Under the pieces are notes generated by a model that had not been told where the DNA came from, did no database searches, and saw only the letters and a list, made by a program, of their open reading frames with translations. Made by a program: the position numbers and the translations under genes. This document shows, piece after piece, positions 1 to 7,835 of a DNA stretch of 64,000 nucleotides; position 1 is the first letter of the stretch, and each line of letters starts with the position of its first letter. This DNA is from Cylindrospermum stagnale PCC 7417. GTDB taxonomy: Bacteria > Cyanobacteriota > Cyanobacteriia > Cyanobacteriales > Nostocaceae. Location: positions 1,091,001-1,155,000 of the forward strand of contig NC_019757.1 of NCBI RefSeq assembly GCF_000317535.1. The letters are read 5' to 3'.

Positions 1-1003
1 GATCGCTGATATCATATTGACGAATATCTCCATGTAACCAGTTGGAGAAATAAATATAGCGATCGCACATCGAAATTAAAATATCTGTAATTAACGATGG
101 CACAGGTATAGGCCAGCCTGTCACTTCCACCGCTGGAATGTCAATAACTTTCGCTATTTGCCATTGTTCGTTAGACTTTTGCCAATGCCAAACATTACTA
201 CTCAGTGCAGCAGCGACAAATCCATGAGTGCTGTCGGGGTTGTGGTGAAACCGCAACTCTAAGGGAATTAACCCTTCTTCACCCAAATCAAAACTTTGGA
301 CAATATCGCGTTTCGTCCAATCCCAAAAATGGATATGCTGACCATAGTTACCAGCAGCAACATCCTTAAGGTCAAAACCAGGATAATAGGTTTTCGGTGC
401 GCCCCACTCGCTACTCACCATCACATTATGACGCGGCTGGTACCAAAAGTCATAGTTAAACCGCATTCCATCAGCTTTATTTTCCCAGCGTCCAGCAATC
501 TCAAAATTCTCATCCAATAACAAAAAGCCGCCGGGGCCATTTCCCTCGCTGTCCCCTAGCATGGAAATCATCACATGACCATCTGCTAGACAATGTACTG
601 TGTGGGGTGCAGTTAAGTTGGTCTTGGCTTTAATTTCTTCTGGTTCAATAACTTTGTGGAGTTTTGGCGCTGTTGTATCTGCTGTATCAACTATATAAAT
701 CCGACTAGACCGTTGTCCGGGAATCACGCTAAACCGCCGGGATTTGCTAGCGTCGCCATGACAAGAACTGCAAGCATTCCAGCCAAAATGATGTAATTCA
801 TCGCCAATGTAAGGCATCGATAGGCGATGTATGATTTGCGAGTAAGTAGGGGACTTGGGATCAACGTCTACAGTGGCGAGGTAATCTGGTTCTTCGATGC
901 CTGTACCTGTGTAAAGTGCGATCGCATAAAGTACCTGTTCCCGTTCCGCCTGCATCGCTGCTGCTGGGGAAGCGTAACCAGGGCCGCAACAAGCATGAGT
1001 CAT
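1..1003 (-). CDS. Selenium-binding protein / methanethiol oxidase family (SBP56), 3' end outside window
   Basis: The translation begins MTHACCGPGYASPAAAM and runs in frame for 334 residues off the left edge, so the C-terminal quarter is missing. The CCGPGY start, the H-T-V-H-C segment, the stretch around GDSEGNGPGGFLLLDE and SSEWGAPKTYYPGF are typical of the SBP56 family, which folds as a beta-propeller; some bacterial and human members oxidise methanethiol to H2S, formaldehyde and H2O2. The ATG at 1001-1003 is the first start after an in-frame gap and fits the family N-terminus exactly. Physiological role in this organism is not shown by the sequence. Family assignment is strong; the enzymatic reaction is inferred. 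Confidence 0.9.
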   Translation of the reverse strand, partial: MTHACCGPGYASPAAAMQAEREQVLYAIALYTGTGIEEPDYLATVDVDPKSPTYSQIIHRLSMPYIGDELHHFGWNACSSCHGDASKSRRFSVIPGQRSSRIYIVDTADTTAPKLHKVIEPEEIKAKTNLTAPHTVHCLADGHVMISMLGDSEGNGPGGFLLLDENFEIAGRWENKADGMRFNYDFWYQPRHNVMVSSEWGAPKTYYPGFDLKDVAAGNYGQHIHFWDWTKRDIVQSFDLGEEGLIPLELRFHHNPDSTHGFVAAALSSNVWHWQKSNEQWQIAKVIDIPAVEVTGWPIPVPSLITDILISMCDRYIYFSNWLHGDIRQYDISD

Positions 1004-1204
1004 AGTTATATACCTTAAAAAGCTATGAAAAACCGCGATTAATTATGATGCATCTTTGCACGTTTTACCATCGCTTGCCGCGCCAATGGATAAAATTTTA
1101 GTGATAAAAATGCTCCTAAACTCCAGTTCCCCCCCTTTTCAGCTACCGTTTACACACATCTCATGCCACACCTCCCAATCTCTTTGACTCCGGTTCCCCC
1201 CTGT

Positions 1205-1371
1205 CCAAGGGGGGTTAGGGGGGATCTAAACGCTGTGGGGAAACTCTAAAAGACCTGTATGTACAAGGTAGCCTTTCCAAGGGGGGTTAGGGGGGATCTA
1301 AACGCTGTGGGGAAACTCTAAAAGACCTGTACGTACAAGGTAGCCCTTTTTAAGGGGGTTAGGGGTGATCT
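1205..1371. repeat. Tandem copies of a 72-bp C/G-rich repeat
   Basis: Two nearly identical 72-bp units lie head to tail at 1205-1276 and 1277-1348, each starting CCAAGGGGGGTTAGGGGGGA and ending with a GTACAAGGTAGCC block; they differ at a few bases. A third, truncated and diverged copy follows to about 1371. The rest of the 425-bp gap (1004-1428) has no convincing gene. At 1404-1414 lies AAACATCCTCT, the terminal motif of the MITE-like elements seen at 40468-40642 and 60590-60740, but no matching left end was found here. Confidence 0.8.
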
Positions 1372-1428
1372 AACAGTGTTTGCCACATCACTAACGACTT
1401 TTAAAACATCCTCTAAAGCCCATAATTA

Positions 1429-2028
1429 TTAAGCCGATCGCCTAATTTGTTGTTCTTGATGACGCTGTTGTAATTGGTACATATGATTAAACAAATGCCA
1501 GCAATATTCCTCAGGTAGCCCGCAGGTGATAGCACCCCGCAGCACAACGTTAAAGTACCAGTCACTCGGCGCCATTTCTTCAGGTAACTTGTTAACTACT
1601 GTATATGTGCGAACATCTTTATATACTTGCTCTTGGCAGTGAATATCTACTAATTCATGGCGATAGACGTCTTGGAGGACACCTTCCCGTTTATCTAAGT
1701 GTTCACTCAGTCGCCAAGGTAGCCGATAAAGCACACCTTTAACGCTGGTTTGCGGGTCTTTGACTACATCCAAAACCCCACACTTGCGCTTGGGAGAATA
1801 GAGATAAAACCCTAAGCGATAACTTTTTAATATTCCCGTGCCGATGACGTAAGGGTGAGTGTTCTCACCAAGCGATCGCTTTAAATCCACAGGACACATA
1901 CAAGATCCATAAGCAAAATAGTAAAACATTTGCTCTCGCTGTGGCTGTTGTTGCAGTTTCAACTCTAGCTTTGTAGGATTCTGAGATTGTATCCAACTGT
2001 GGTGTAAGTGTCCACTTTTATTACTCAT
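1429..2028 (-). CDS. Gamma-glutamylcyclotransferase-like protein (AIG2/GGCT fold)
   Basis: The motif YFAYGSCM near residue 37 is the substrate-binding signature of the gamma-glutamylcyclotransferase/AIG2-like fold, followed by the expected GVLYRLPWRLSEHLDKREG block in which the glutamate after the second strand region acts as general acid/base in active family members. These enzymes release 5-oxoproline from gamma-glutamyl peptides, although many bacterial members have unknown substrates. The family usually begins just before YFAYGS, so the ATG at 1929 (166 residues) is a realistic alternative to the ATG at 2028, which adds a Gln-rich 33-residue leader. Neither start has a strong ribosome-binding site. 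It stands alone between repeat-rich gaps. Confidence 0.8.
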   Translation of the reverse strand: MSNKSGHLHHSWIQSQNPTKLELKLQQQPQREQMFYYFAYGSCMCPVDLKRSLGENTHPYVIGTGILKSYRLGFYLYSPKRKCGVLDVVKDPQTSVKGVLYRLPWRLSEHLDKREGVLQDVYRHELVDIHCQEQVYKDVRTYTVVNKLPEEMAPSDWYFNVVLRGAITCGLPEEYCWHLFNHMYQLQQRHQEQQIRRSA

Positions 2029-2192
2029 CTAACCGTGGGATTTATTCACTACAAGATTAATAATATCATCAAATGCTAGACATACACCAGCATTCCGATA
2101 GATAAACCGTAGATTAAACTAAATTATCTGCTAAAAGCCTGGGTTAACGCGAGTTAGACAAACCTCTCCCTGCCTTGAACTAAAGTTCAAGT

Positions 2193-2239
2193 CTGTCCCT
2201 CTCCGACTCGGAGAGGGACAGGTTTTACGTAGTAAAACC
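2193..2239. repeat. Two adjacent perfect palindromes in an intergenic gap
   Basis: TGTCCCTCTCCGA at 2194-2206 faces its exact inverse at 2208-2220 with a single-base centre, and GGTTTTAC at 2221-2228 faces GTAAAACC at 2232-2239. Together they make two strong hairpins in the 351-bp gap between the cyclotransferase-like gene and the next gene. They resemble the dispersed CCTCTCC-type intergenic repeats of filamentous cyanobacteria rather than a terminator, because no T-run follows on either strand. Nothing else is recognised in 2029-2379. Confidence 0.75.
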
Positions 2240-2379
2240 TTTTAGAGGTCAATTGATTCCACTAATTAGGCGGACGCCATTTGAAGAATTGAACTCACGT
2301 TAGATTAAAGGGGAAAAGGGAAATCTTCTCCCCTACCCCCAAATTTCGACAATAATCATCAAGAACAGATTTCAAAACG

Positions 2380-3003
2380 TTATTGGGCACTAGTATCTAT
2401 CTGCTTCCAGGCTTGAACAACAGACTGTAAAATCCTTGGCAGGCTATTTTGAGAAATATCATTGTACTGAAACGTACCTGCTTGGCTGGTGAGGGTATAA
2501 GTAATGTAATCAGCAGCACCGCTGGGTGCTGGGTAACTCAGATTTTGGTATTTACTAAAGTTCTTTTTATCCAGCAATCTTTCAAACTGTTTTACCTGTT
2601 GCAAAGAAATGCGGCGGACGCTACGTTCTGAATCATTAGCATCACCAATTAGCACACGAATCAAGCGCCCATCATTGAGTAAAACAGTTTGGTAGGTTCT
2701 GCCAGTAATGCCACCACTAGCGATTTCCCGAAATACGATACCTTGATCTAAAGGTGGTGGTAACTCATTTGCGGGAATTTGTACAGGTTTAATACTGTCG
2801 GGTTTAGTATTCTCTTTTAAAACTTCATTTGTTGTTTCTAGCGCCAGATTTGCAGAAGCAGCAAAGACACTTCTTATTGGTGTTAATCCGCTAGTAACAG
2901 ACAAAATTGCAGTTAAAATCAATGCAGTTACAAATTGCTCTTGATTGCTGGTAGTATTTCCTTTCATGAAACTTTTCCTAGTGAGTTTGGTAAGATTGCT
3001 CAT
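2380..3003 (-). CDS. Secreted or membrane-anchored hypothetical protein
   Basis: This 207-residue protein has a hydrophobic segment at about residues 25-48 ending in VFAASA, which looks like a signal peptide with a cleavable site. The mature part has a Pro-rich linker and then a compact alpha/beta region beginning GGITGRTYQTVLLNDGRL and ending with a helix (LPRILQSVVQAWKQI). That pattern (SGG start, several strands, a short D-Y-x-Y strand, final helix) is loosely similar to emfourin-type metalloprotease inhibitor domains, but the resemblance is weak and was not tested. No partner gene is adjacent. The product is probably exported; its function is unknown. Confidence 0.6.
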   Translation of the reverse strand: MSNLTKLTRKSFMKGNTTSNQEQFVTALILTAILSVTSGLTPIRSVFAASANLALETTNEVLKENTKPDSIKPVQIPANELPPPLDQGIVFREIASGGITGRTYQTVLLNDGRLIRVLIGDANDSERSVRRISLQQVKQFERLLDKKNFSKYQNLSYPAPSGAADYITYTLTSQAGTFQYNDISQNSLPRILQSVVQAWKQIDTSAQ

Positions 3004-3430
3004 TGCTGATTAGTTAAAGTACTAATAACTAATAACAAAAGCAGTCTTGGCTAAATGGCGCAATGCAATCTGCTTTTACTGAATGTAAATACCTGCTAAC
3101 TTATCAGATGTAGCTGAGAAATTTATGCAAATACATAATGAATTAGGACTTCTTGGCATTATCAGCTTGATTCAAGAATTCCCAAACAGCATATTTTCCC
3201 AAAACTGAAATAGTTGCGAATATTTTGATGTCAGTTTTTAAGAGGCAGATGTGAATATAGACGCCAGTGTTGCGATTGTTTGTTCCGGAGATTTCACAGT
3301 TAATCTCACTGTGCTGACAGAGGCAATTTTAGATTTTGGATTGAAGAGAAAACCTAAAATCGAATTTACCAGAATTTAATTTTTAATTTTCAATTTTTAA
3401 TTATTTAACTATCCAGTCCAGCCCCAGGCA
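3004..3430. other. Intergenic gap without a convincing gene
   Basis: This 427-bp AT-rich stretch separates two minus-strand genes. It contains a 42-codon GTG-initiated reading frame on the plus strand (3251-3379) with a GAGG six bases upstream, but there is no independent sign of selection on it. The end is a poly-T/A tract (TTTTTAATTTTCAATTTTTA). It likely includes the promoter of the gene at 2380-3003, but no clear -35/-10 pair was seen. Confidence 0.4.
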
Positions 3431-3928
3431 TTAGGCGCTGAGTGGTGCTTGGTCAATTAATACATTGTTAGGTGCATCAAACCTAATGGTGCTAGCAGCC
3501 CAGTCTTTTAAATCAGGTGCTAACCAGACTAACTTGCACAGAATCTCATCATTTACCCATAACACTAGCGGGAAGTTAAAGTTCTTCCGAAACTCATTTC
3601 GCATCAGATTGGTACTGATGATCAGTTGATTAATTCCTTCCACAGATTCTAAACCCCTGACTATCAAAGCTTCGGGTTGAGCATCACCCAGTAAAGTAGT
3701 GATGGTGGTATAAAGTGTTTCTGCCGAACTTGGAAGCAAGATTTCTTTGATATCTGCTGAGGATGATTCTCTTAACAAATTCACTATTTGCTGTTGACTT
3801 GTGACTGAGTTACAACAGGCCAAGGTTAGTGAAAATTCGCCAGCAGTGAGCATCATCGCTCTCGCTAGCCTTTTTGTGGCTAATGCGGTGCTGACTGTGC
3901 TGTCTTGAGAATCACTTAAGCTGGTCAT
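3431..3928 (-). CDS. Stand-alone N-terminal domain of a cyanobacterial ATPase/TPR-type protein
   Basis: The 165-residue product resembles the N-terminal part of the large cyanobacterial ATPase/TPR proteins: an early helix (TKRLARAMMLTAGEFSL), a C-N-S segment, a central ALIVRGLESV strand and the signature PLVLWVNDEILCKLVWLAPDLKDWA followed by STIRF. In the full-length proteins this module precedes an ATPase or TPR region of several hundred residues, but here the frame stops right after it. It is therefore either a true single-domain protein or the remaining head of a decayed gene. No continuation was seen in the 427 bp downstream. The domain similarity is from memory; the truncation is visible. 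Confidence 0.55.
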   Translation of the reverse strand: MTSLSDSQDSTVSTALATKRLARAMMLTAGEFSLTLACCNSVTSQQQIVNLLRESSSADIKEILLPSSAETLYTTITTLLGDAQPEALIVRGLESVEGINQLIISTNLMRNEFRKNFNFPLVLWVNDEILCKLVWLAPDLKDWAASTIRFDAPNNVLIDQAPLSA

Positions 3929-4282
3929 TAGAAATCCTACATTTTTCTTTTTAAGAAGTTATCAAGCAATTTGCGGTGAATTATTCAATCTGAACTTTGA
4001 CTTAAAAAAGTTATGCGGGTAACTCAAAAATGAAATTATTTCTGTAAAACCTAATACAATCCTACGCAAGGTCTAATTGAGTAGGTGTATGGGGTGTTGC
4101 CCCCCATTTTACCCCAAATTCTGATATTGGTGTCAAATGGAGATGAAATTACCTCAAACGATATAGTCGCAGTCAGCAGCGATCATCTGAAAAAATCTAC
4201 CAATGGATAGATGTCAGTCGGCGATGCAACTTCTATTTAGTATTCCCAGTCATAATCCATAATTTCACTACGCCGTAGGATA
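3929..4282. other. Intergenic gap, no gene seen
   Basis: A 354-bp region between divergent genes. It should carry promoters for the leftward 3431-3928 gene and the rightward glycosyl hydrolase gene. A short inverted pair GGGGTGTTGCC/CCCATTTTACCCC around 4089-4125 is the only structure noticed. No coding potential was recognised. Confidence 0.4.
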
Positions 4283-5527
4283 ATGATCAAAAGATTTGTA
4301 GTGTGGTGTTTTCAGCTTGTTTCTGGCTGGAATGTGCGTCAAAGTAAAATGCTGGGGATGCTTGCCCTGAGTATGGTAACTGCCATAACACTATCCTTGC
4401 CCTTAAATGCTCAAACTACCGTGGCGCGATCGCCTACTTCAGAGTTGCGGGGGGTGTGGTTAACAAATATTGATAGTGATGTGTTGTTTGAGCGCGATCG
4501 CCTCAAGAAGTCCTTACAACGCTTGGATGAACTCAACTTTAATACCGTATATCCGGCTGTTTGGAATTGGGGTTATACACTTTATCCCAGTAAAGTTGCA
4601 GCCAAGGTGATTGGGCGATCCCTCGATCCCACACCCGGACTGCAAGGGCGGGATATGCTCAAAGAAATTGTCACAGAGGGACATAAAAAAGGGTTAACCG
4701 TGATTCCTTGGTTTGAATTTGGCTTTATGGCACCGGCTGATTCTCTCTTAGCCAAAAATCGCCCCCAATGGCTAACTAGTCGCAGCGACGGTACGCGGAT
4801 TGTCAAGGAAGGAACACATGAGCGGGTTTGGCTGAGTCCCTTTCGCCCGGATGTGCAACAATTTATCCAAGATTTAATTGTGGAAATCGTCAAAAACTAC
4901 GATATCGACGGTATTCAGTTTGACGACCATTTCGGTTTACCATCTGAATTGGGCTACGATGCTTACACAGTAGCACTTTACCAAAAAGAACACCGTGGTC
5001 GAGCGCCTTCCAAGAACCCGAAAGATCCAGAATGGGTAAGTTGGAGAGCTAACAAAATTACCAACTTTATGAAGCGGGTGTTCACAGCTATCAAGGCTAA
5101 TAAAAAAGATTGCCTTGTTTCCGTTGCGCCTAACCCCCAGCGTTTTTCCTATGAGTACTTTTTAGCAGACTGGCAGAAGTGGGAACGGATGGGAATCATC
5201 GAAGATTTAGTTTTGCAGATATATCGCAATGATCTGAATGTTTTTATCAGTGAATTAGAGTATCCAGAAGTGAAAGCTGCCCGGAGTCATATTCCTGTGA
5301 GTATCGGCATTTTGAGCGGGTTAAAAAATAGGTCAGTGCCGATGTCACAGATTCAGACACAAGTGCAAAAAGTGCGCGATCGCAATTTTGCTGGAGTCTC
5401 CTTCTTTTTCTATGAAACCCTCTGGAACATGAGCCAAGAAAAACCCTTAGCGCGTCAGCAGAGTTTCCAGAAAATCTTCCCCACCGCCACAGCTTACCCG
5501 AATCTACTCACAGGCTGGAAACCTTAA
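4283..5527 (+). CDS. Glycoside-hydrolase-like family 10 (GHL10) exported protein
   Basis: The 414-residue product begins with an export segment (hydrophobic MLALSMVTAITLSLPLNAQ at about residues 25-44) and continues with the GHL10 barrel: ELRGVWLTNIDSDVLF, LNFNTVYPAVWNWGYTLYPS, VIPWFEFGFM, DIDGIQFDDHF and YRNDLNVF. Members of this family are predicted to cleave glycosidic bonds, with the Asp-Asp of the GIQFDDHF strand and the Glu of WFEFG as likely catalytic residues. It is probably periplasmic or cell-wall associated. An earlier ATG gives a longer basic n-region typical of cyanobacterial signal peptides. Substrate is unknown. The gene is monocistronic. Confidence 0.85.
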   Translation: MIKRFVVWCFQLVSGWNVRQSKMLGMLALSMVTAITLSLPLNAQTTVARSPTSELRGVWLTNIDSDVLFERDRLKKSLQRLDELNFNTVYPAVWNWGYTLYPSKVAAKVIGRSLDPTPGLQGRDMLKEIVTEGHKKGLTVIPWFEFGFMAPADSLLAKNRPQWLTSRSDGTRIVKEGTHERVWLSPFRPDVQQFIQDLIVEIVKNYDIDGIQFDDHFGLPSELGYDAYTVALYQKEHRGRAPSKNPKDPEWVSWRANKITNFMKRVFTAIKANKKDCLVSVAPNPQRFSYEYFLADWQKWERMGIIEDLVLQIYRNDLNVFISELEYPEVKAARSHIPVSIGILSGLKNRSVPMSQIQTQVQKVRDRNFAGVSFFFYETLWNMSQEKPLARQQSFQKIFPTATAYPNLLTGWKP

Positions 5528-5576
5528 TTACAGAGATTTTCAGGTAAATGAACCACACAGCATCAACTAAAAAACC

Positions 5577-5606
5577 TGTAGAGACGTTGCAGGCAACGTC
5601 TCTACA
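5577..5606. repeat. Dispersed palindrome, GAGACGTTGC family
   Basis: TGTAGAGACGTTGC at 5577-5590 is followed after two bases by its perfect inverse, giving a 14-bp stem. The same element recurs at 18267-18296 and 31274-31303 in this window, always in a gap after or near a gene end. The gap (5528-5795) also holds a GCCTGGCTTCGCAGGC-like piece at 5668-5705 that matches part of the family seen at 31409-31535 and 40560-40610. Such palindromes are common in Nostoc-type genomes; they may act as bidirectional terminators or simply be mobile repeats. Confidence 0.85.
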
Positions 5607-5795
5607 CTGTGGTCTAAATTGATGAAAACTGCTGTAATACCAATCCTCTATGAAGATGCATATAATTAGCCTGGCTTCGCAGGCTTTGTTTCTGTAGCCC
5701 CATAAGGAATTGGTATAACCGCGATTTTGATCGTCCTGTGCAAGATCTCAAAAATCCAAGTTTTGAATTTTGCACTTTGAATTCAAGCGCCGTGA

Positions 5796-7280
5796 CTAAC
5801 CGCCGATTCCCAAGCGTCCAGCCAAGGCAGGAGTTAGGGGTAAGAGAGTGGTAATCATCAAAAATAGCGCCAAAAGACCCAAAGCGGCTCTAGCATCGTC
5901 GGGTTCAGTGATTTCATTCAAGCTAGGGCGTTCTTGATCCCGTTGTAATAACAGAATGACGATCAGCCAGTACATAGCTAGAGGATTAGCCAGAGAAACA
6001 ATCCCTAGCAACAGTAAAGTCGCGATCGTTGCCCTGCCTGCGGTTTTTCGTCCATAAATTGCTTGAACAATGCGCCCACCATCTAGTTGTCCTGCGGGCA
6101 TTAAGTTTAAAGCAGTGATGATCAATCCTAGCCAACCAATCACCACCAAGGGATGGATACTCACCACAGCAGACTGTAAAGCCGAACCCAGCACCACCCG
6201 CGCCAAGCTTCCTACCAAAATCGAACCTTGGAAAAACTGATTTGGCAATTGAAATAAACTGCCAGGGTGGGAAAGTAGCAAGCCAGTGATCAGCATTAAC
6301 AAAGAAACGATCCCGCCTGCCGCTGGCCCTGCTAAGGCAATATCAAATAATGCCTTGCGGTTGGGCAATAGAGACTCAAAGCGGGTAATTGCACCAAAGG
6401 AGCCAATTTGCACGGCTGGTAAAAAGAAAGGCCAACTCAAGGTGACTTGGTGACTCCGCGCCAGTAACCAATGACCGATTTCGTGAGCTACCAAAATCGC
6501 GAATATCCCACTGCCTATGGCCAAAGTTTCTTTAAACCGCTCTGGGGTGGCAAATAAATCAAAATTTTGCAGTAACCCCGCAGCTTCTAGACAAGTGGCG
6601 AGTGTTGCCACCAATAAAATAACAGCAAAAACTTTTTGCGGTAACAGCATTGGTCGGGGATCACTGCGGCTAGGGAGGATAATCACCACAGGTTTAGCTT
6701 CTGTATTTTCTACTAAGAACAGGCGATATTTCTCACCCAGGCGTTCCTGCAAACTCTTAGTCAGACGATTGTGAACCTCCTCGGCTTCTCCCCGCAGATT
6801 GCCTTTGAAAACTACTCCTTCTTGGTAGGCGATCGTTTCTGTGGCAAAAAACGTATCAATACCGAAAATACCTTTAATTGCACTCAGGTCTTCATCGGGT
6901 ATTGCCAGCGCCTCTAGTTTCAGCTCGATAACTCTTGGCTCTGGGGGATTGGCGCTTGATGAGGCATCAGCGGCAAGCTTATCTGTCGCCCGCTGTCTGA
7001 GTATGGCATCTTGTCCGGCAGCGCGTAATTTTCTCCCCAAAAAAATGTACAGTCCTGCTGAAACCACTACCAAGAACAATATACCCACAATATTGATGTA
7101 GATTCCAGCTGCAAACAATCCAAAAAACAGCAGCCAAGGAGCCATTAACACTACCGACTGTAACCAGGCTAAGATTCCCAGTTTACCAAAAGGTCTGGCG
7201 CGATAAAAGCCCCAACCCAAAATGCCCAACGCTACCAGCAAGATTGTTGCGATGATAGTAGTTTCCGATAAAGTAAACAT
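5796..7280 (-). CDS. Site-2 protease family intramembrane metalloprotease
   Basis: The protein carries the zinc-binding HEIGHW motif at about residues 266-271 and the second-half NLMPAGQLDGGR motif around residues 391-402, with several hydrophobic helices on both sides. These are the hallmarks of M50/site-2 proteases, which cut substrates inside the membrane; the layout (N-terminal membrane part, soluble linker with an EALAIPDEDLSAIKGIFGID segment, then the protease core) is like the cyanobacterial and chloroplast EGY group. The ATG at 7280 is chosen because it has AAAGG seven bases upstream and starts directly with a membrane helix; the frame is open to 7409, but the extra 43 residues look non-coding. 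Substrate not known. Confidence 0.88.
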   Translation of the reverse strand: MFTLSETTIIATILLVALGILGWGFYRARPFGKLGILAWLQSVVLMAPWLLFFGLFAAGIYINIVGILFLVVVSAGLYIFLGRKLRAAGQDAILRQRATDKLAADASSSANPPEPRVIELKLEALAIPDEDLSAIKGIFGIDTFFATETIAYQEGVVFKGNLRGEAEEVHNRLTKSLQERLGEKYRLFLVENTEAKPVVIILPSRSDPRPMLLPQKVFAVILLVATLATCLEAAGLLQNFDLFATPERFKETLAIGSGIFAILVAHEIGHWLLARSHQVTLSWPFFLPAVQIGSFGAITRFESLLPNRKALFDIALAGPAAGGIVSLLMLITGLLLSHPGSLFQLPNQFFQGSILVGSLARVVLGSALQSAVVSIHPLVVIGWLGLIITALNLMPAGQLDGGRIVQAIYGRKTAGRATIATLLLLGIVSLANPLAMYWLIVILLLQRDQERPSLNEITEPDDARAALGLLALFLMITTLLPLTPALAGRLGIGG

Positions 7281-7483
7281 CTCCAAACCTTTGCTATTGA
7301 GATCAAGCCCGAACAAGTCAGGTTTTGTAGCTACATTAATTAATTTATAACGTTGCCTGTCGTCTGCCCAACTTATGCAGCTCTGTAGCAATGCTGCTAT
7401 CAGCCGCAAATCTGATTATTTCTCTGGTTGCCAAGGGCAAATCCTCGACTTCAGACTGTTTACCGGAGATTAGGTACAGGGAC

Positions 7484-7513
7484 TTGACAAATTCGCCGTT
7501 TTCTAGATATAAT
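7484..7513 (+). promoter_or_regulatory. Consensus sigma-70 promoter
   Basis: TTGACA at 7484-7489 and TATAAT at 7508-7513 match the consensus at every base with an 18-bp spacer. No plus-strand protein gene follows; instead a terminator is found about 100 bp downstream, so the promoter most likely drives a short untranslated RNA. Confidence 0.75.
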
Positions 7514-7519
7514 CGGCTT

Positions 7520-7650
7520 GTTATGGAAATCTATGCATCCATATATATAAGGAATTAATTACAAAGATCCTCCTTGCACAACGGAGTGATAATTACCCCA
7601 CGCAAAGGTGCAAAAGCGCAAAGTTTTTCTGAGCGTTCTTGCGCTTTTTC
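7520..7650 (+). ncRNA. Candidate small RNA, about 130 nt, family not identified
   Basis: The unit is defined by a perfect consensus promoter ending at 7513 and a strong terminator hairpin at 7612-7648 followed by T residues. Between them no open reading frame of useful length exists. The middle contains CCTCCTTGCACAACGGAGTG, a short inverted pair (CTCC/GGAG) that could form an internal hairpin with an exposed pyrimidine-rich loop able to pair with Shine-Dalgarno sequences. The length is near that of the photosynthesis-regulating PsrR1 RNA, but identity was not shown and should be treated as a guess. It lies divergently from the site-2 protease gene. Confidence 0.55.
7612..7649 (+). terminator. 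Rho-independent terminator of the small RNA
   Basis: AAAAGCGCAA at 7612-7621 pairs perfectly with TTGCGCTTTT at 7639-7648, giving a 10-bp stem that ends in a T-run. The loop is 17 nt. Confidence 0.75.
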
Positions 7651-7694
7651 GTGATAAATACAGCTTCTGGGGTGGAGATTTATTGGCAGGAAAT

Positions 7695-7835
7695 TTAATC
7701 TGATGCTGCTTCTGTATCCTCATCTGCGATCGCTTCGGTCAGGGCAAAATCGCTAATGTAGTCCCGCACAACACGCTCAAAAAATAGGGGTGCGGGTAAA
7801 GATGTCCAATCACCGTAATGACTGAATAAAATCAA
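7695..7835 (-). CDS. Candidate 46-residue protein overlapping the coaBC 3' end
   Basis: In the -1 frame relative to the end of coaBC, an open frame encodes a protein-like sequence containing [19 protein letters not shown], then [18 protein letters not shown], and stops at 7695. Composition (aromatic and acidic clusters, amphipathic helix, HIP1 site used as codons EAIAD) looks like a real gene. The frame opens after a TAG inside coaBC, so translation must start within the last codons of coaBC; the only common start is TTG at 7835, without a ribosome-binding site, which suggests translational coupling or a -1 shift from coaBC. No family is recognised. Start and expression are uncertain. Confidence 0.4.
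   Translation of the reverse strand: MILFSHYGDWTSLPAPLFFERVVRDYISDFALTEAIADEDTEAASD

Noticed and set aside
3251-3379. GTG-initiated 42-codon frame with GAGG upstream
   Set aside because: No composition bias, homologue or conserved motif supports it; such frames are common by chance in AT-rich gaps.
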